This document shows positions 10,232 to 16,566 of a DNA stretch of 64,000 bases, piece by piece. The stretch covers positions 1-64,000 of the forward strand of contig JAHBVJ010000016.1 of the NCBI GenBank assembly GCA_019637615.1, read 5' to 3'. Position numbers and translations under genes: made by a program. Position 1 is the stretch's first letter; every line of letters starts with the position of its first letter. Under the pieces are notes generated by a model. That model was not told where the DNA came from, made no database searches, and saw only the letters and a program-made list of their open reading frames with translations. Source of the DNA: Anaerolineae bacterium. GTDB taxonomy: Bacteria; Chloroflexota; Anaerolineae; Aggregatilineales; UBA2796.

Positions 10232-11002
10232 TTAGCCATTTGTCGTCTCGTTCGTATTGGTCGTAGAAATGTTGGTCGGACGCGGGACGAACATGTCCGC
10301 GATATTGGGCAGCATCACGACGTTGCCGCTTTTGCCAGCCAGCTTGACCAGTGCATCGATCTCTTGCATCCGCGCCACGTTGGGATTTTCCGCTAGAATC
10401 TTCGCGGTGTTAGCACGGGCGCGCGCGGCGGCGACTTCATGACGTGCGCGGACGAGTTCGGCACGGCCTTCACGGTCAGCTTCGACTTCCTTGAGGAAGA
10501 CGTTGCGCACTGTGCCGGGGAGCACCACATCGCGCAGCCCGACGCGCTTTAACGTCACGCCGTATTCTTTTGCCAACGGCGCAACTTGTTCAAGTAGGCG
10601 ATTTGCCAACGATTCGCGGGCTTCCAGCAGCGCATCGAGGGTCAGGCTGGTGACGGCTTCGCGCAGGGAAAGCTGCAAATCCTGATAAAGCTGATCGACG
10701 TAGTTCTCGACGGCATTGATGGCGGCAACCGGATCAGTGACGCTGTACTGCGCGATCAGGCTGACTCGCACCTCAACTTTATCGGCGGTGAGAATTTCTT
10801 GTCCGGTGATAACCTGACTCATCTGGCGGACACTGAGCTTAGTCAGACGCATCTGCTGCCAGCGCCAGAATTCGTAGCGTCCGGGCATGAGTACGCGGAC
10901 GAATTTGCCGTCACGGTACAGCAGTCCACGCTCGTGTTCCCATACGATGGCCTGCTGCTTGAGCCAGAGACGATTCTTGATAAAGCCAGTCATGTTAGTC
11001 AT
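10232..11002 (-). CDS. slipin (SPFH/stomatin-family) protein without membrane anchor
   Basis: A 256-residue SPFH-domain protein. It contains VWEHERGLLYRDGKFVRVL and PGRYEFW early on, then ILTADKVEVRVSLIAQYSVTDP, an ALLEARESLANRLLEQVAP helix and YGVTLKRVGLRDVVLP, the classic slipin/stomatin core (about residues 15-165). A charged helix, REGRAELVRARHEVAAARARANTAK (spanning roughly 170-200), would make a coiled coil for oligomerisation. Typical slipins carry an N-terminal hydrophobic hairpin; this one starts directly with a basic amphipathic stretch, so it is either peripheral or soluble. It is the first gene after a structured leader and precedes the reverse transcriptase. A role as the effector or scaffold of an RT system is inference. 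Confidence 0.85.
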   Translation of the reverse strand: MTNMTGFIKNRLWLKQQAIVWEHERGLLYRDGKFVRVLMPGRYEFWRWQQMRLTKLSVRQMSQVITGQEILTADKVEVRVSLIAQYSVTDPVAAINAVENYVDQLYQDLQLSLREAVTSLTLDALLEARESLANRLLEQVAPLAKEYGVTLKRVGLRDVVLPGTVRNVFLKEVEADREGRAELVRARHEVAAARARANTAKILAENPNVARMQEIDALVKLAGKSGNVVMLPNIADMFVPRPTNISTTNTNETTNG

Positions 11003-11120
11003 ACTTGTTTATCTCCACCAACTTGTGGCGTTTGATGATTCAGATGATAGTTAGTCGAGTCAGCTCTCCAATGCCGAGCCACACGGTTGCCGCGTCCTAG
11101 TGTGGGGGAAAGCGTGTTGA

Positions 11121-11162
11121 CATCTCGTAACGGATCGGCGTACCGATTCGTTAGAGGAGATG
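11121..11162. repeat. long imperfect hairpin in slipin leader
   Basis: Outer CATCTC/GAGATG and inner TAACGGATCGG/CCGATTCGTTA (one mismatch) with loop CGTA. It lies about 120 bases before the slipin ATG in transcript order. Confidence 0.7.
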
Positions 11163-11261
11163 GGTATCCCTCGCCTTGCAAACCCAGTTCGGGCGCTGCC
11201 ACTCGAAGGAGGGCGAACCTGCACTTCTGTGGCGGCGGGGTGCAGCCCGGCGTGGAGCCGT

Positions 11262-11290
11262 AGGGAATTAGACCGCAGGTCTAATTCCCT
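11262..11290. repeat. perfect 13-bp inverted repeat, 3-base loop
   Basis: AGGGAATTAGACC, loop GCA, then its exact complement. It is the strongest hairpin in the slipin leader and shape-wise resembles an msd stem. No T tract follows on either strand. Confidence 0.8.
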
Positions 11291-11349
11291 GCACCGTACC
11301 TATTCGCGGAACGTATTAACTGATTAGGATACGCCGCAGGTCTGTTACA

Positions 11350-11377
11350 TCTATAGGATACGGCTGGCTTGTGACAA
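11350..11377 (-). promoter_or_regulatory. promoter of the slipin-RT operon
   Basis: On the minus strand, TTGTCA (11377-11372), a 16-base spacer and TATAGA (11355-11350). This predicts a start near 11343. It is the only good promoter match I found between the NYN and slipin genes on this strand. Confidence 0.5.
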
Positions 11378-11397
11378 CTAATGTCACAACGAAGCCG
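11361..11397. promoter_or_regulatory. palindromic operator over the slipin-RT promoter
   Basis: TTGTGAC-N7-GTCACAA (11369-11389) is a perfect 7+7 palindrome, extended by CGGCT/AGCCG at the flanks. It covers the -35 box of the slipin-RT promoter, the usual position for a repressor. It can also fold as a hairpin, but the predicted transcript starts downstream of it. Confidence 0.5.
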
Positions 11398-11810
11398 AGA
11401 AAAGTAAATTCTGGCGGATGATGGGTGCATAAGATGTCGTTTTGGGGATTCGAGGCTGGTCTTCATCGTGAATTCACATAACAGGTGTATAACATTGGTC
11501 GTACAGCAGTTTTTCGAAAAACGGTCAGATCATCTCGATATGGCTCAAAAATCATACAGTTTGCACAAAAGCGTTAACCGCTTAACTAAACTTTGTTACA
11601 CTTTGTCCATTGATATTAAGACCATCGATTGTTACAATATCCACAAATCAATCAGTTATCATCCCACTCTGGGAACGCTCCCAGAGTAATGACATAAAAC
11701 CTTTGACATGACGCTGGGAGCATCCGAACCAAGCCCATGAATTAAATCGTTAGCTATAAATTGGCAAATCCCACCAAGAGAGCGTACTTAAAGGTTTTTA
11801 GGGGGAGAGC
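11398..11810. other. AT-rich spacer before the NYN gene with a 9-bp hairpin
   Basis: No credible gene; a 73-codon open frame at 11468-11689 lacks a ribosome binding site and protein-like composition. A perfect hairpin ACTCTGGGA-ACGC-TCCCAGAGT lies at 11666-11687, without a T tract. The NYN promoter should lie between it and 11800. Confidence 0.45.
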
Positions 11811-13955
11811 ATGTCGGCTTATCTTATCGTTGATGTAGAAGATTTACTGGGTAGTCTTCAAAGTCGTTCATTCGCAGTTGACCTGCATGATTTAGCTAAT
11901 CGTCTGCGTGGCACCGCTGCGCTTGCTTCAGGTCTCGCTAACCCTGACTTACTCAAGGCCGTCGCGTTTGCCGACTGGTCAAAATACAACAACTCCACCG
12001 TTCAACAAATCTTCGAAGGCGTGGGGTTTGAGACGTTTAACCTGACTGACCGTAAGCACATGGTCGAGTCATTGGTGATTCAGTTCTTCAGCGTTGGCTC
12101 TGGCCCTATCGATGAATTGATCCTTGTCTCCACCAGCCCGGACATCCTGCTGCTGCTCAAAAAGGTCAAGATCAAGCGCAGCGCGCGCGTGCGTATGTGG
12201 GGTGACCGTGAGCCGGAGTCGGAAGACATCATTTACCAGCCGTTGGAAGCGATCCTCGGTATTCAATCGAAGACGGTGTCGCTGTACATCGACTTCGAGA
12301 ACATCGCCATCAGCCTGAATGAGAATGGCTATGCGGTGAATATTGATCGGCTGATCGAGGGCTTGAGCGGACACGCGTCGGCACACGGGCAGATCAAGCG
12401 GATGGCGGCCTACGCACCGTGGGGTCAGCGCGGGAGTCTGCCGCCGTTGGTGGATGATATGGGGCGCGAGGTGTCCGATGACGCTCCGAGTCGCTTGGCG
12501 TTATCGAACATCGATCCGGTGTATAACCTCCCCGGCAAGAACAGCGCAGATATGCGCATCGCCAAAGATGTGCTGGCGGACAGCGTGCAACCGAGCACTG
12601 CCGATATTTTCATCATCGCCAGCGGCGACCGCGACTTCAACGAAGTGTTCGGGGCACTGCGTAACCGCAACAAGCAGGTGATCGTGTGGGGCGTGCGCGG
12701 CAGCACGAGCCGCATGGTGGAAAGCAATCCGTCGCTCCAGATCGAGTATCTGGATGACTTCCTCGCCTTGCAGCGGCATGAAGCCGTCGGGCAGATGTAC
12801 AGCACATCGCAGTCCACACCAGCGGGCGCTGCCAACGCGTTCACGCCATCGCAGTGGTCAACGGTGGTGCTCCAATACGACCGCCTATCGAAGAACTTCA
12901 ACAACGAAGGCGTGACGATTGAGGCGCTGCAAGAGCAGTTGCGACGTGTCAGCGCGGTGATCTCGCCTGCACGCGGGCGTGATCTGGTGTTGCAAGCCAT
13001 CGCGATGGGCATTTTGCGCACTACGCGCGCGGCGGGCATGGAATTTGTGACGCCTGCTGCTGATCACAGCATCGTGGAGCGCACACGTTTGGTGCGAGAT
13101 CGCGTCGTGATCCGTGTGGCGAACACGCTGGACGTGCGTGGCTGGGAATACGTCAATTATGGCTTCCTGCTCAAGGGCATCGCGATGGATCGCGACCTTG
13201 ACCGCCCCGGCCTGAACATCGATGATACGTGGCGCTCGATCTGGGTCGATTGTCTGGTGCGCGAAGGGCTGTTGCAGCGCGAAATGGTGCCGCATCGCCA
13301 TAATCCTGACGATCTGGTGCCCGTGATCAAGCTGCCAACCGATGATCCACGCAGCCAGATCAAGATCGACGATCCCGCCGTTGGTGAGGCATCCTACGAC
13401 GACCTCGACTTCTCCGGTGGCGTCCATTCGCCGCGCGATGCCGAGACGGATATGATGATGAAGCGGATCATCGTCAGCGTCGATCAATTCACCAGCTATC
13501 GCGGGTTTACGTGGTGCCCACTTGGCAGTTTGCACCGCCGTCTGCGTGCGTATGACTCTGGCGTCGTGTTCCAACGCAGCGTCGAATGGCTGCTGGAACT
13601 CAAGGCAGTAGTGGTAGACGCTTACGACAACCCGCAGAGCAACTATCGCACCAAGGGCATTTCGCTGATCCGCGACTCTGACCTTGCGAAGGAAGTGCTC
13701 GATGAGCGCGACGAGTTCATCCGGTCGCTGTTGAACCTGTACGAGCAACGGCTACCGATTAACTTCATGACGCTGTCCGGCGAGACGAATCTGAACGACT
13801 CCGCGCTGGAATTGTGGCTGTCGATCATGCAGGCAGAAAATGTGCTGAATCCGGTGCCGGGTAAGCCGGGGCTGTTCAGTCTGTTCCGCACGCACCACAC
13901 TGTGAATCAGGTGGCGGAAAGCCGCGACGAGAAGAACAGCGACAAGACTGCGTAA
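11811..13955 (+). CDS. NYN-domain (DUF88-like) putative ribonuclease, tandem domain
   Basis: A 714-residue PIN-like nuclease family protein. Residues about 1-140 look like a degenerate NYN domain (AYLIVDVEDLLGSL, FADWSKYNN, LILVSTSPD). Residues about 155-325 are a full NYN domain: SLYIDFENIAISL, NSADMRIAKDVL and FIIASGDRDFNEVF supply the expected acidic metal ligands. The remaining 380 residues contain several winged-helix-like segments (VTIEALQEQLRRVSAVISPARGRD; RGWEYVNYGFLL), reminiscent of OST-HTH/LOTUS arrangements, but I could not confirm the family. GGGGGAG precedes the ATG. It diverges from the slipin-RT operon across a 0.8 kb spacer; whether it belongs to that system is unknown. It ends at a strong terminator. 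Confidence 0.78.
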   Translation: MSAYLIVDVEDLLGSLQSRSFAVDLHDLANRLRGTAALASGLANPDLLKAVAFADWSKYNNSTVQQIFEGVGFETFNLTDRKHMVESLVIQFFSVGSGPIDELILVSTSPDILLLLKKVKIKRSARVRMWGDREPESEDIIYQPLEAILGIQSKTVSLYIDFENIAISLNENGYAVNIDRLIEGLSGHASAHGQIKRMAAYAPWGQRGSLPPLVDDMGREVSDDAPSRLALSNIDPVYNLPGKNSADMRIAKDVLADSVQPSTADIFIIASGDRDFNEVFGALRNRNKQVIVWGVRGSTSRMVESNPSLQIEYLDDFLALQRHEAVGQMYSTSQSTPAGAANAFTPSQWSTVVLQYDRLSKNFNNEGVTIEALQEQLRRVSAVISPARGRDLVLQAIAMGILRTTRAAGMEFVTPAADHSIVERTRLVRDRVVIRVANTLDVRGWEYVNYGFLLKGIAMDRDLDRPGLNIDDTWRSIWVDCLVREGLLQREMVPHRHNPDDLVPVIKLPTDDPRSQIKIDDPAVGEASYDDLDFSGGVHSPRDAETDMMMKRIIVSVDQFTSYRGFTWCPLGSLHRRLRAYDSGVVFQRSVEWLLELKAVVVDAYDNPQSNYRTKGISLIRDSDLAKEVLDERDEFIRSLLNLYEQRLPINFMTLSGETNLNDSALELWLSIMQAENVLNPVPGKPGLFSLFRTHHTVNQVAESRDEKNSDKTA

Positions 13956-13995
13956 TAACCACGCGGCGCGGTTCCACACAATTGCCACTCAATAT

Positions 13996-14027
13996 AAGGC
14001 TCCGAGATGTAAGTCCCGGAGCCTTTT
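13996..14027 (+). terminator. Rho-independent terminator of the NYN gene
   Basis: AAGGCTCCG (13996-14004) pairs with CGGAGCCTT (14017-14025), 9 bp perfect, followed by TTGATTT. It lies 40 bases after the stop. Confidence 0.8.
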
Positions 14028-14078
14028 GATTTATCCACTTTGCCCTTACTTCGATTCAAGTTGCTGACAGATCCATAA

Positions 14079-14119
14079 TTTGTAAGGTGGCGGTAGCCGC
14101 TGATAGGAAACCTTACAAA
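14079..14119. repeat. nested inverted repeat in the sugar-transferase leader
   Basis: TTTGTAAGGT (14079-14088) pairs perfectly with ACCTTACAAA (14110-14119), and between them GCGG-TAG-CCGC forms a second hairpin. No T tract follows. It lies 166 bases before the downstream ATG and could be a structured leader element or a small repeat remnant. Confidence 0.55.
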
Positions 14120-14284
14120 GTTCGTCTATCCCGCTTAAACATAGGCATTGATCCTTACAGTTTTGATGAAAACTGAGACGTTAGCCGCTTGTTAGGCTGC
14201 AAGGCTAAGGTATAGGACATCAACACATCATACAAATGCACTTATTGATACGGGTTGTAGGGACGAGACAGGGGAGAGACGACG

Positions 14285-15145
14285 ATGAACAAGACCATGA
14301 AGCGCACCAGCCAAATCGCACTACTCGCAGGATCGATCACCGCCATCGGTATGTTGGCAACCGCGCTCGTCGTCAGCCGTCACCCCGCCGAACTCGCACC
14401 GCTCACACTCGTCAAGCCCGCTGTAGAAGCCAAGCCCAAGCAGCGCAGCCTCAGCATCAGCTTCCGCGCCTATCTCGTCGCCAAGCGTTGGTTCGACTTC
14501 ACCGTCGCGGCCATGGCGCTGGTCGCGCTGTCCCCGCTGATGGCAGCCATCGCCGTGTTGATCAAGCTCGACTCCCCCGGCCCCGTCTTCTTCACACAGG
14601 AACGCGTCGGCAGCAAGGTGCGCGGCAAGAATGGCAAACGGTCGTGGGAAGCCAAAGCCTTCAACGTTTACAAGTTCCGCACCATGACGGTCAACAACGA
14701 TGCCAGCGAACATCAGAAGTTCGTGCAGGCGATGATCAAGGGCGACAATGCCACGCTGGAACAGATCAACGGCAAGATCGAAGGCGCGGACAAGTTCAAG
14801 ATCAAGAACGACAAGCGTGTGACCAAGATCGGCAAGTTCCTGCGCAAGACCAGCCTCGATGAACTGCCGCAGTTGTTCAATGTGATCAAGGGCGAAATGA
14901 GCATCGTCGGCCCGCGTCCTGCCATCGCCTACGAAGTCGATGTCTACGCACCGCACCACTTCCGCCGTCTGGAAGCGCAACAGGGTATCACCGGTTGGTG
15001 GCAAGCGACAGCCCGCAGCAATGTCGATTTCGAGACCATGGTTGATCTCGACGCATGGTATGTTGATAACCAGTCGTTCTGGCTCGACCTGAAGATCATG
15101 GTCATGACCCCACTGTCCGTACTCAAGGGCAAGGGTGCCGCCTAA
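14285..15145 (+). CDS. bacterial sugar transferase (phosphoglycosyl transferase)
   Basis: Transfers a sugar 1-phosphate from a nucleotide sugar to undecaprenyl phosphate, starting a polysaccharide repeat unit at the inner membrane. The 286-residue protein has a first membrane segment at about 9-32, then the monotopic PGT core: [19 protein letters not shown] re-entrant helix (about 60-80), [37 protein letters not shown] with the catalytic Asp-Glu, [10 protein letters not shown] and GITGWWQ. It lacks the N-terminal four-TM/CoA-binding-like region of WbaP types. GGGGAGAG precedes the ATG. Neighbouring flippase and glycosyltransferase genes suggest an exopolysaccharide locus, though they are on the other strand. 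Confidence 0.93.
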   Translation: MNKTMKRTSQIALLAGSITAIGMLATALVVSRHPAELAPLTLVKPAVEAKPKQRSLSISFRAYLVAKRWFDFTVAAMALVALSPLMAAIAVLIKLDSPGPVFFTQERVGSKVRGKNGKRSWEAKAFNVYKFRTMTVNNDASEHQKFVQAMIKGDNATLEQINGKIEGADKFKIKNDKRVTKIGKFLRKTSLDELPQLFNVIKGEMSIVGPRPAIAYEVDVYAPHHFRRLEAQQGITGWWQATARSNVDFETMVDLDAWYVDNQSFWLDLKIMVMTPLSVLKGKGAA

Positions 15146-15233
15146 CAAGACAAGTCCTGAGTGCTTAGTCCTTAGTGCTAAGTAAAATTCAAAATACATA
15201 TTCCGGCGATCAGTCTATCTCCTTCCACAACAG

Positions 15234-15256
15234 CGCTCCAGCTAGTCACTGGAGCG
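15234..15256. terminator. hairpin after the sugar-transferase gene
   Basis: CGCTCCAG-N7-CTGGAGCG, extended by CACAA/TTGTG around a bulge. It lies 89 bases after the stop. The T tract is poor, so terminator function is uncertain. The rest of 15146-15479 shows only short repeats of CTTAGTGCTAAG type and no gene. Confidence 0.4.
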
Positions 15257-15479
15257 TTGTGATTCTGGTCTCAATTCAAGTCCGATCAGACCTCCTGCTT
15301 CTCTATATCAGCACTCAGACTAAACATTACAGCTCATCATTCGACAGTTCCGATTGCACCCATTGAATGCGTAAATGTATATTGCGGATATATGGCGGAA
15401 AGTTGGCGGGTTCCATTTGGATTTGAGTTCCCTATGCTGCACTATGCATATAGTAGACGGTGTCGTTTAGGAGAGTGAG

Positions 15480-16214
15480 ATGGTAGAGGCTGTGAGCACG
15501 AAGCGGTGTCGAGTCTGCGGGGGAGAAAAGCCGCTGACGGAAATGTCACGACGCAGCAGTCGTAAAGATGGTTGTGATACGATTTGCTTGGCCTGTAATC
15601 GACTTAGAGTCATTAAGTGGAACAAGGATAACCCCGAGAAGAAGAATGCCAAACAGAGACGTTGGGAAGCTGCACATCCGGAATATGGACGTGAAAAACG
15701 TCAGCGCAACCCTCAAAAGCATCGCGACGCCGTGCGGCAATGGCGGCTAAAACACCAAGAGAAGGCACGGGAAAAAGATAGAAAATGGCGGCTGAAAAAT
15801 ACCGAAAAGGAGCGCGAACGCAAACTTCGATGGTATAGCGAGCATCGCGAGGAAATGCTGAAACGTCAATTCCAGTGGCGGAATACACACCGAGAGCAAG
15901 TACGTGCCAGCAGGCAGCGCAGCGAACAAGGAAATCTGGAAGCAGGGCGCATTCGCAAACATCGACGCCGTGCCCAAAAGAAGGGCAACGGCGGCACGTT
16001 CTCCGTGCAAGAATGGCAAGCGCTCAAAGCAAAATATGATCACCGTTGTCTTGCCTGTCACAGATCGGAACCAGAAATTCAACTCCATCAAGATCACATC
16101 ATTCCTATCGATAAGGGTGGCATGAATACCATTGATAATATTCAACCGTTGTGCCGAGAATGTAACAGCCGCAAAGGCACCAAGATTATTGACTATCGCC
16201 CAATCAAAGATTAA
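15480..16214 (+). CDS. HNH endonuclease with zinc ribbon and charged helical repeats
   Basis: Putative DNA endonuclease, 244 residues. An N-terminal CRVCGGEKPL...CLACNR zinc knuckle (about residues 9-40) is followed by a very basic region (about 45-165) of repeating W-x-basic units with N/H-x-E-K, likely a long charged helix for nucleic-acid binding. The C-terminal HNH fold has CLACHRSEP, the active HQDHIIPIDKGG, N in TIDNIQPLC and the second zinc pair CRECNSRKG. AGGAG precedes the ATG. The gene ends 43 bases before tRNA-Pro. HNH proteins of this kind occur as free-standing homing or phage endonucleases; no intron or integrase is visible here, so its origin is open. Confidence 0.85.
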   Translation: MVEAVSTKRCRVCGGEKPLTEMSRRSSRKDGCDTICLACNRLRVIKWNKDNPEKKNAKQRRWEAAHPEYGREKRQRNPQKHRDAVRQWRLKHQEKAREKDRKWRLKNTEKERERKLRWYSEHREEMLKRQFQWRNTHREQVRASRQRSEQGNLEAGRIRKHRRRAQKKGNGGTFSVQEWQALKAKYDHRCLACHRSEPEIQLHQDHIIPIDKGGMNTIDNIQPLCRECNSRKGTKIIDYRPIKD

Positions 16215-16217
16215 CCC

Positions 16218-16246
16218 TTGTCAGTGGGTGGCAAACAGGCTATACT
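16218..16246 (+). promoter_or_regulatory. promoter of tRNA-Pro
   Basis: TTGTCA (16218-16223), 17-base spacer, TATACT (16241-16246). The tRNA begins 11 bases later. Spacing and box quality are near ideal. Confidence 0.8.
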
Positions 16247-16257
16247 GCTTCCTATAT

Positions 16258-16334
16258 CGGGGTGTGGCCCAGCCTGGTAGGGCGCTGCGTTCGGGACGCA
16301 GAGGTCGCCGGTTCAAATCCGGCCACCCCGACCA
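16258..16334 (+). tRNA. tRNA-Pro (anticodon CGG)
   Basis: Cloverleaf with acceptor stem CGGGGTG/CACCCCG, anticodon stem CTGCG/CGCAG with loop TTCGGGA (anticodon CGG, reading CCG), T-loop TTCAAAT, discriminator A and an encoded CCA at 16332-16334. It has its own promoter and terminator. Confidence 0.97.
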
Positions 16335-16337
16335 ACG

Positions 16338-16371
16338 AAAAAGACCTTGCAGTTGACTGTGAGGTCTTTTT
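16338..16371 (+). terminator. terminator of tRNA-Pro
   Basis: AAAAAGACCT (16338-16347) pairs with AGGTCTTTTT (16362-16371), giving a 10-bp stem whose 3' arm is the T tract. Confidence 0.85.
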
Positions 16372-16406
16372 GTTTGCCTATGCGAAGTAAGCATCAGCGG
16401 GATAAC

Positions 16407-16430
16407 AAAAAAGGCCACATTACTGTGACC
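16407..16430 (-). terminator. terminator of tRNA-Tyr
   Basis: On the minus strand GGTCACA-GTAA-TGTGGCC followed by TTTTTT, starting eight bases after the encoded CCA of the tRNA. Confidence 0.85.
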
Positions 16431-16437
16431 TATTCTG

Positions 16438-16512
16438 TGGTCCCGAGGGAGAGATTTGAACTCCCGATGGGGGAGTTACAGTCCCCTGCCTTAACCACTT
16501 GGCGACCTCGGG
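16438..16512 (-). tRNA. tRNA-Tyr (anticodon GTA), short variable loop
   Basis: Minus-strand cloverleaf: acceptor CCCGAGG/CCTCGGG, D-arm GCC...GGC, anticodon stem GGGGA/TCCCC with loop CTGTAAC (anticodon GTA), variable loop of only four bases (CATC), T-stem GGGAG/CTCTC with loop TTCAAAT, discriminator A and encoded CCA (16440-16438). Bacterial tRNA-Tyr normally has a long variable arm and a G1-C72 pair. This one has a short loop and C1-G72, as in archaeal and eukaryotic tRNA-Tyr. The stems are sound and it has a promoter and terminator, so it looks functional. Confidence 0.9.
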
Positions 16513-16524
16513 TAATTGCTGCAT

Positions 16525-16553
16525 ATGCTACCACACGGAATCAGGCTCGTCAA
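16525..16553 (-). promoter_or_regulatory. promoter of tRNA-Tyr
   Basis: Minus strand TTGACG (16553-16548), 17-base spacer, TAGCAT (16530-16525), ending 12 bases before the tRNA 5' end. Confidence 0.6.
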
Positions 16554-16566
16554 CGGTAAAATTCGC

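Larger units (their letters stand above)
11003..11343 (-). ncRNA. structured leader / candidate retron-type RNA upstream of slipin-RT
   Basis: From a predicted start near 11343 the minus-strand transcript would carry about 340 untranslated bases before the slipin ATG. It contains a perfect 13-bp stem with a 3-base loop (11262-11274 with 11278-11290), enclosed by GGTGCA/TGCACC, and a second long hairpin at 11121-11162 (6 bp CATCTC/GAGATG, then an 11-bp stem with one mismatch around a 4-base loop). The 10-mer CCGCAGGTCT occurs at both 11273-11282 and 11334-11343. Neither hairpin is followed by a T tract, so they are not terminators. The setting fits an msr/msd-type RNA, but I could not identify a branching guanosine or convincing a1/a2 repeats; an ordinary regulatory leader is the alternative. 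Confidence 0.45.

Noticed and set aside
11262-11290. Intrinsic terminator
   Set aside because: A strong stem but no T tract on either strand, and it lies inside the leader of the slipin operon.
11468-11689. Small gene in the RT/NYN spacer
   Set aside because: 73 codons without a ribosome binding site, with Lys/Leu/Ile composition expected from AT-rich DNA.
12885-13748. 287-codon minus-strand frame opposite the NYN gene
   Set aside because: Antisense shadow, His/Arg-rich composition with no domain.
16132-16356. 74-codon open frame across the tRNA-Pro gene
   Set aside because: It is a chance frame through the HNH gene end and the tRNA.
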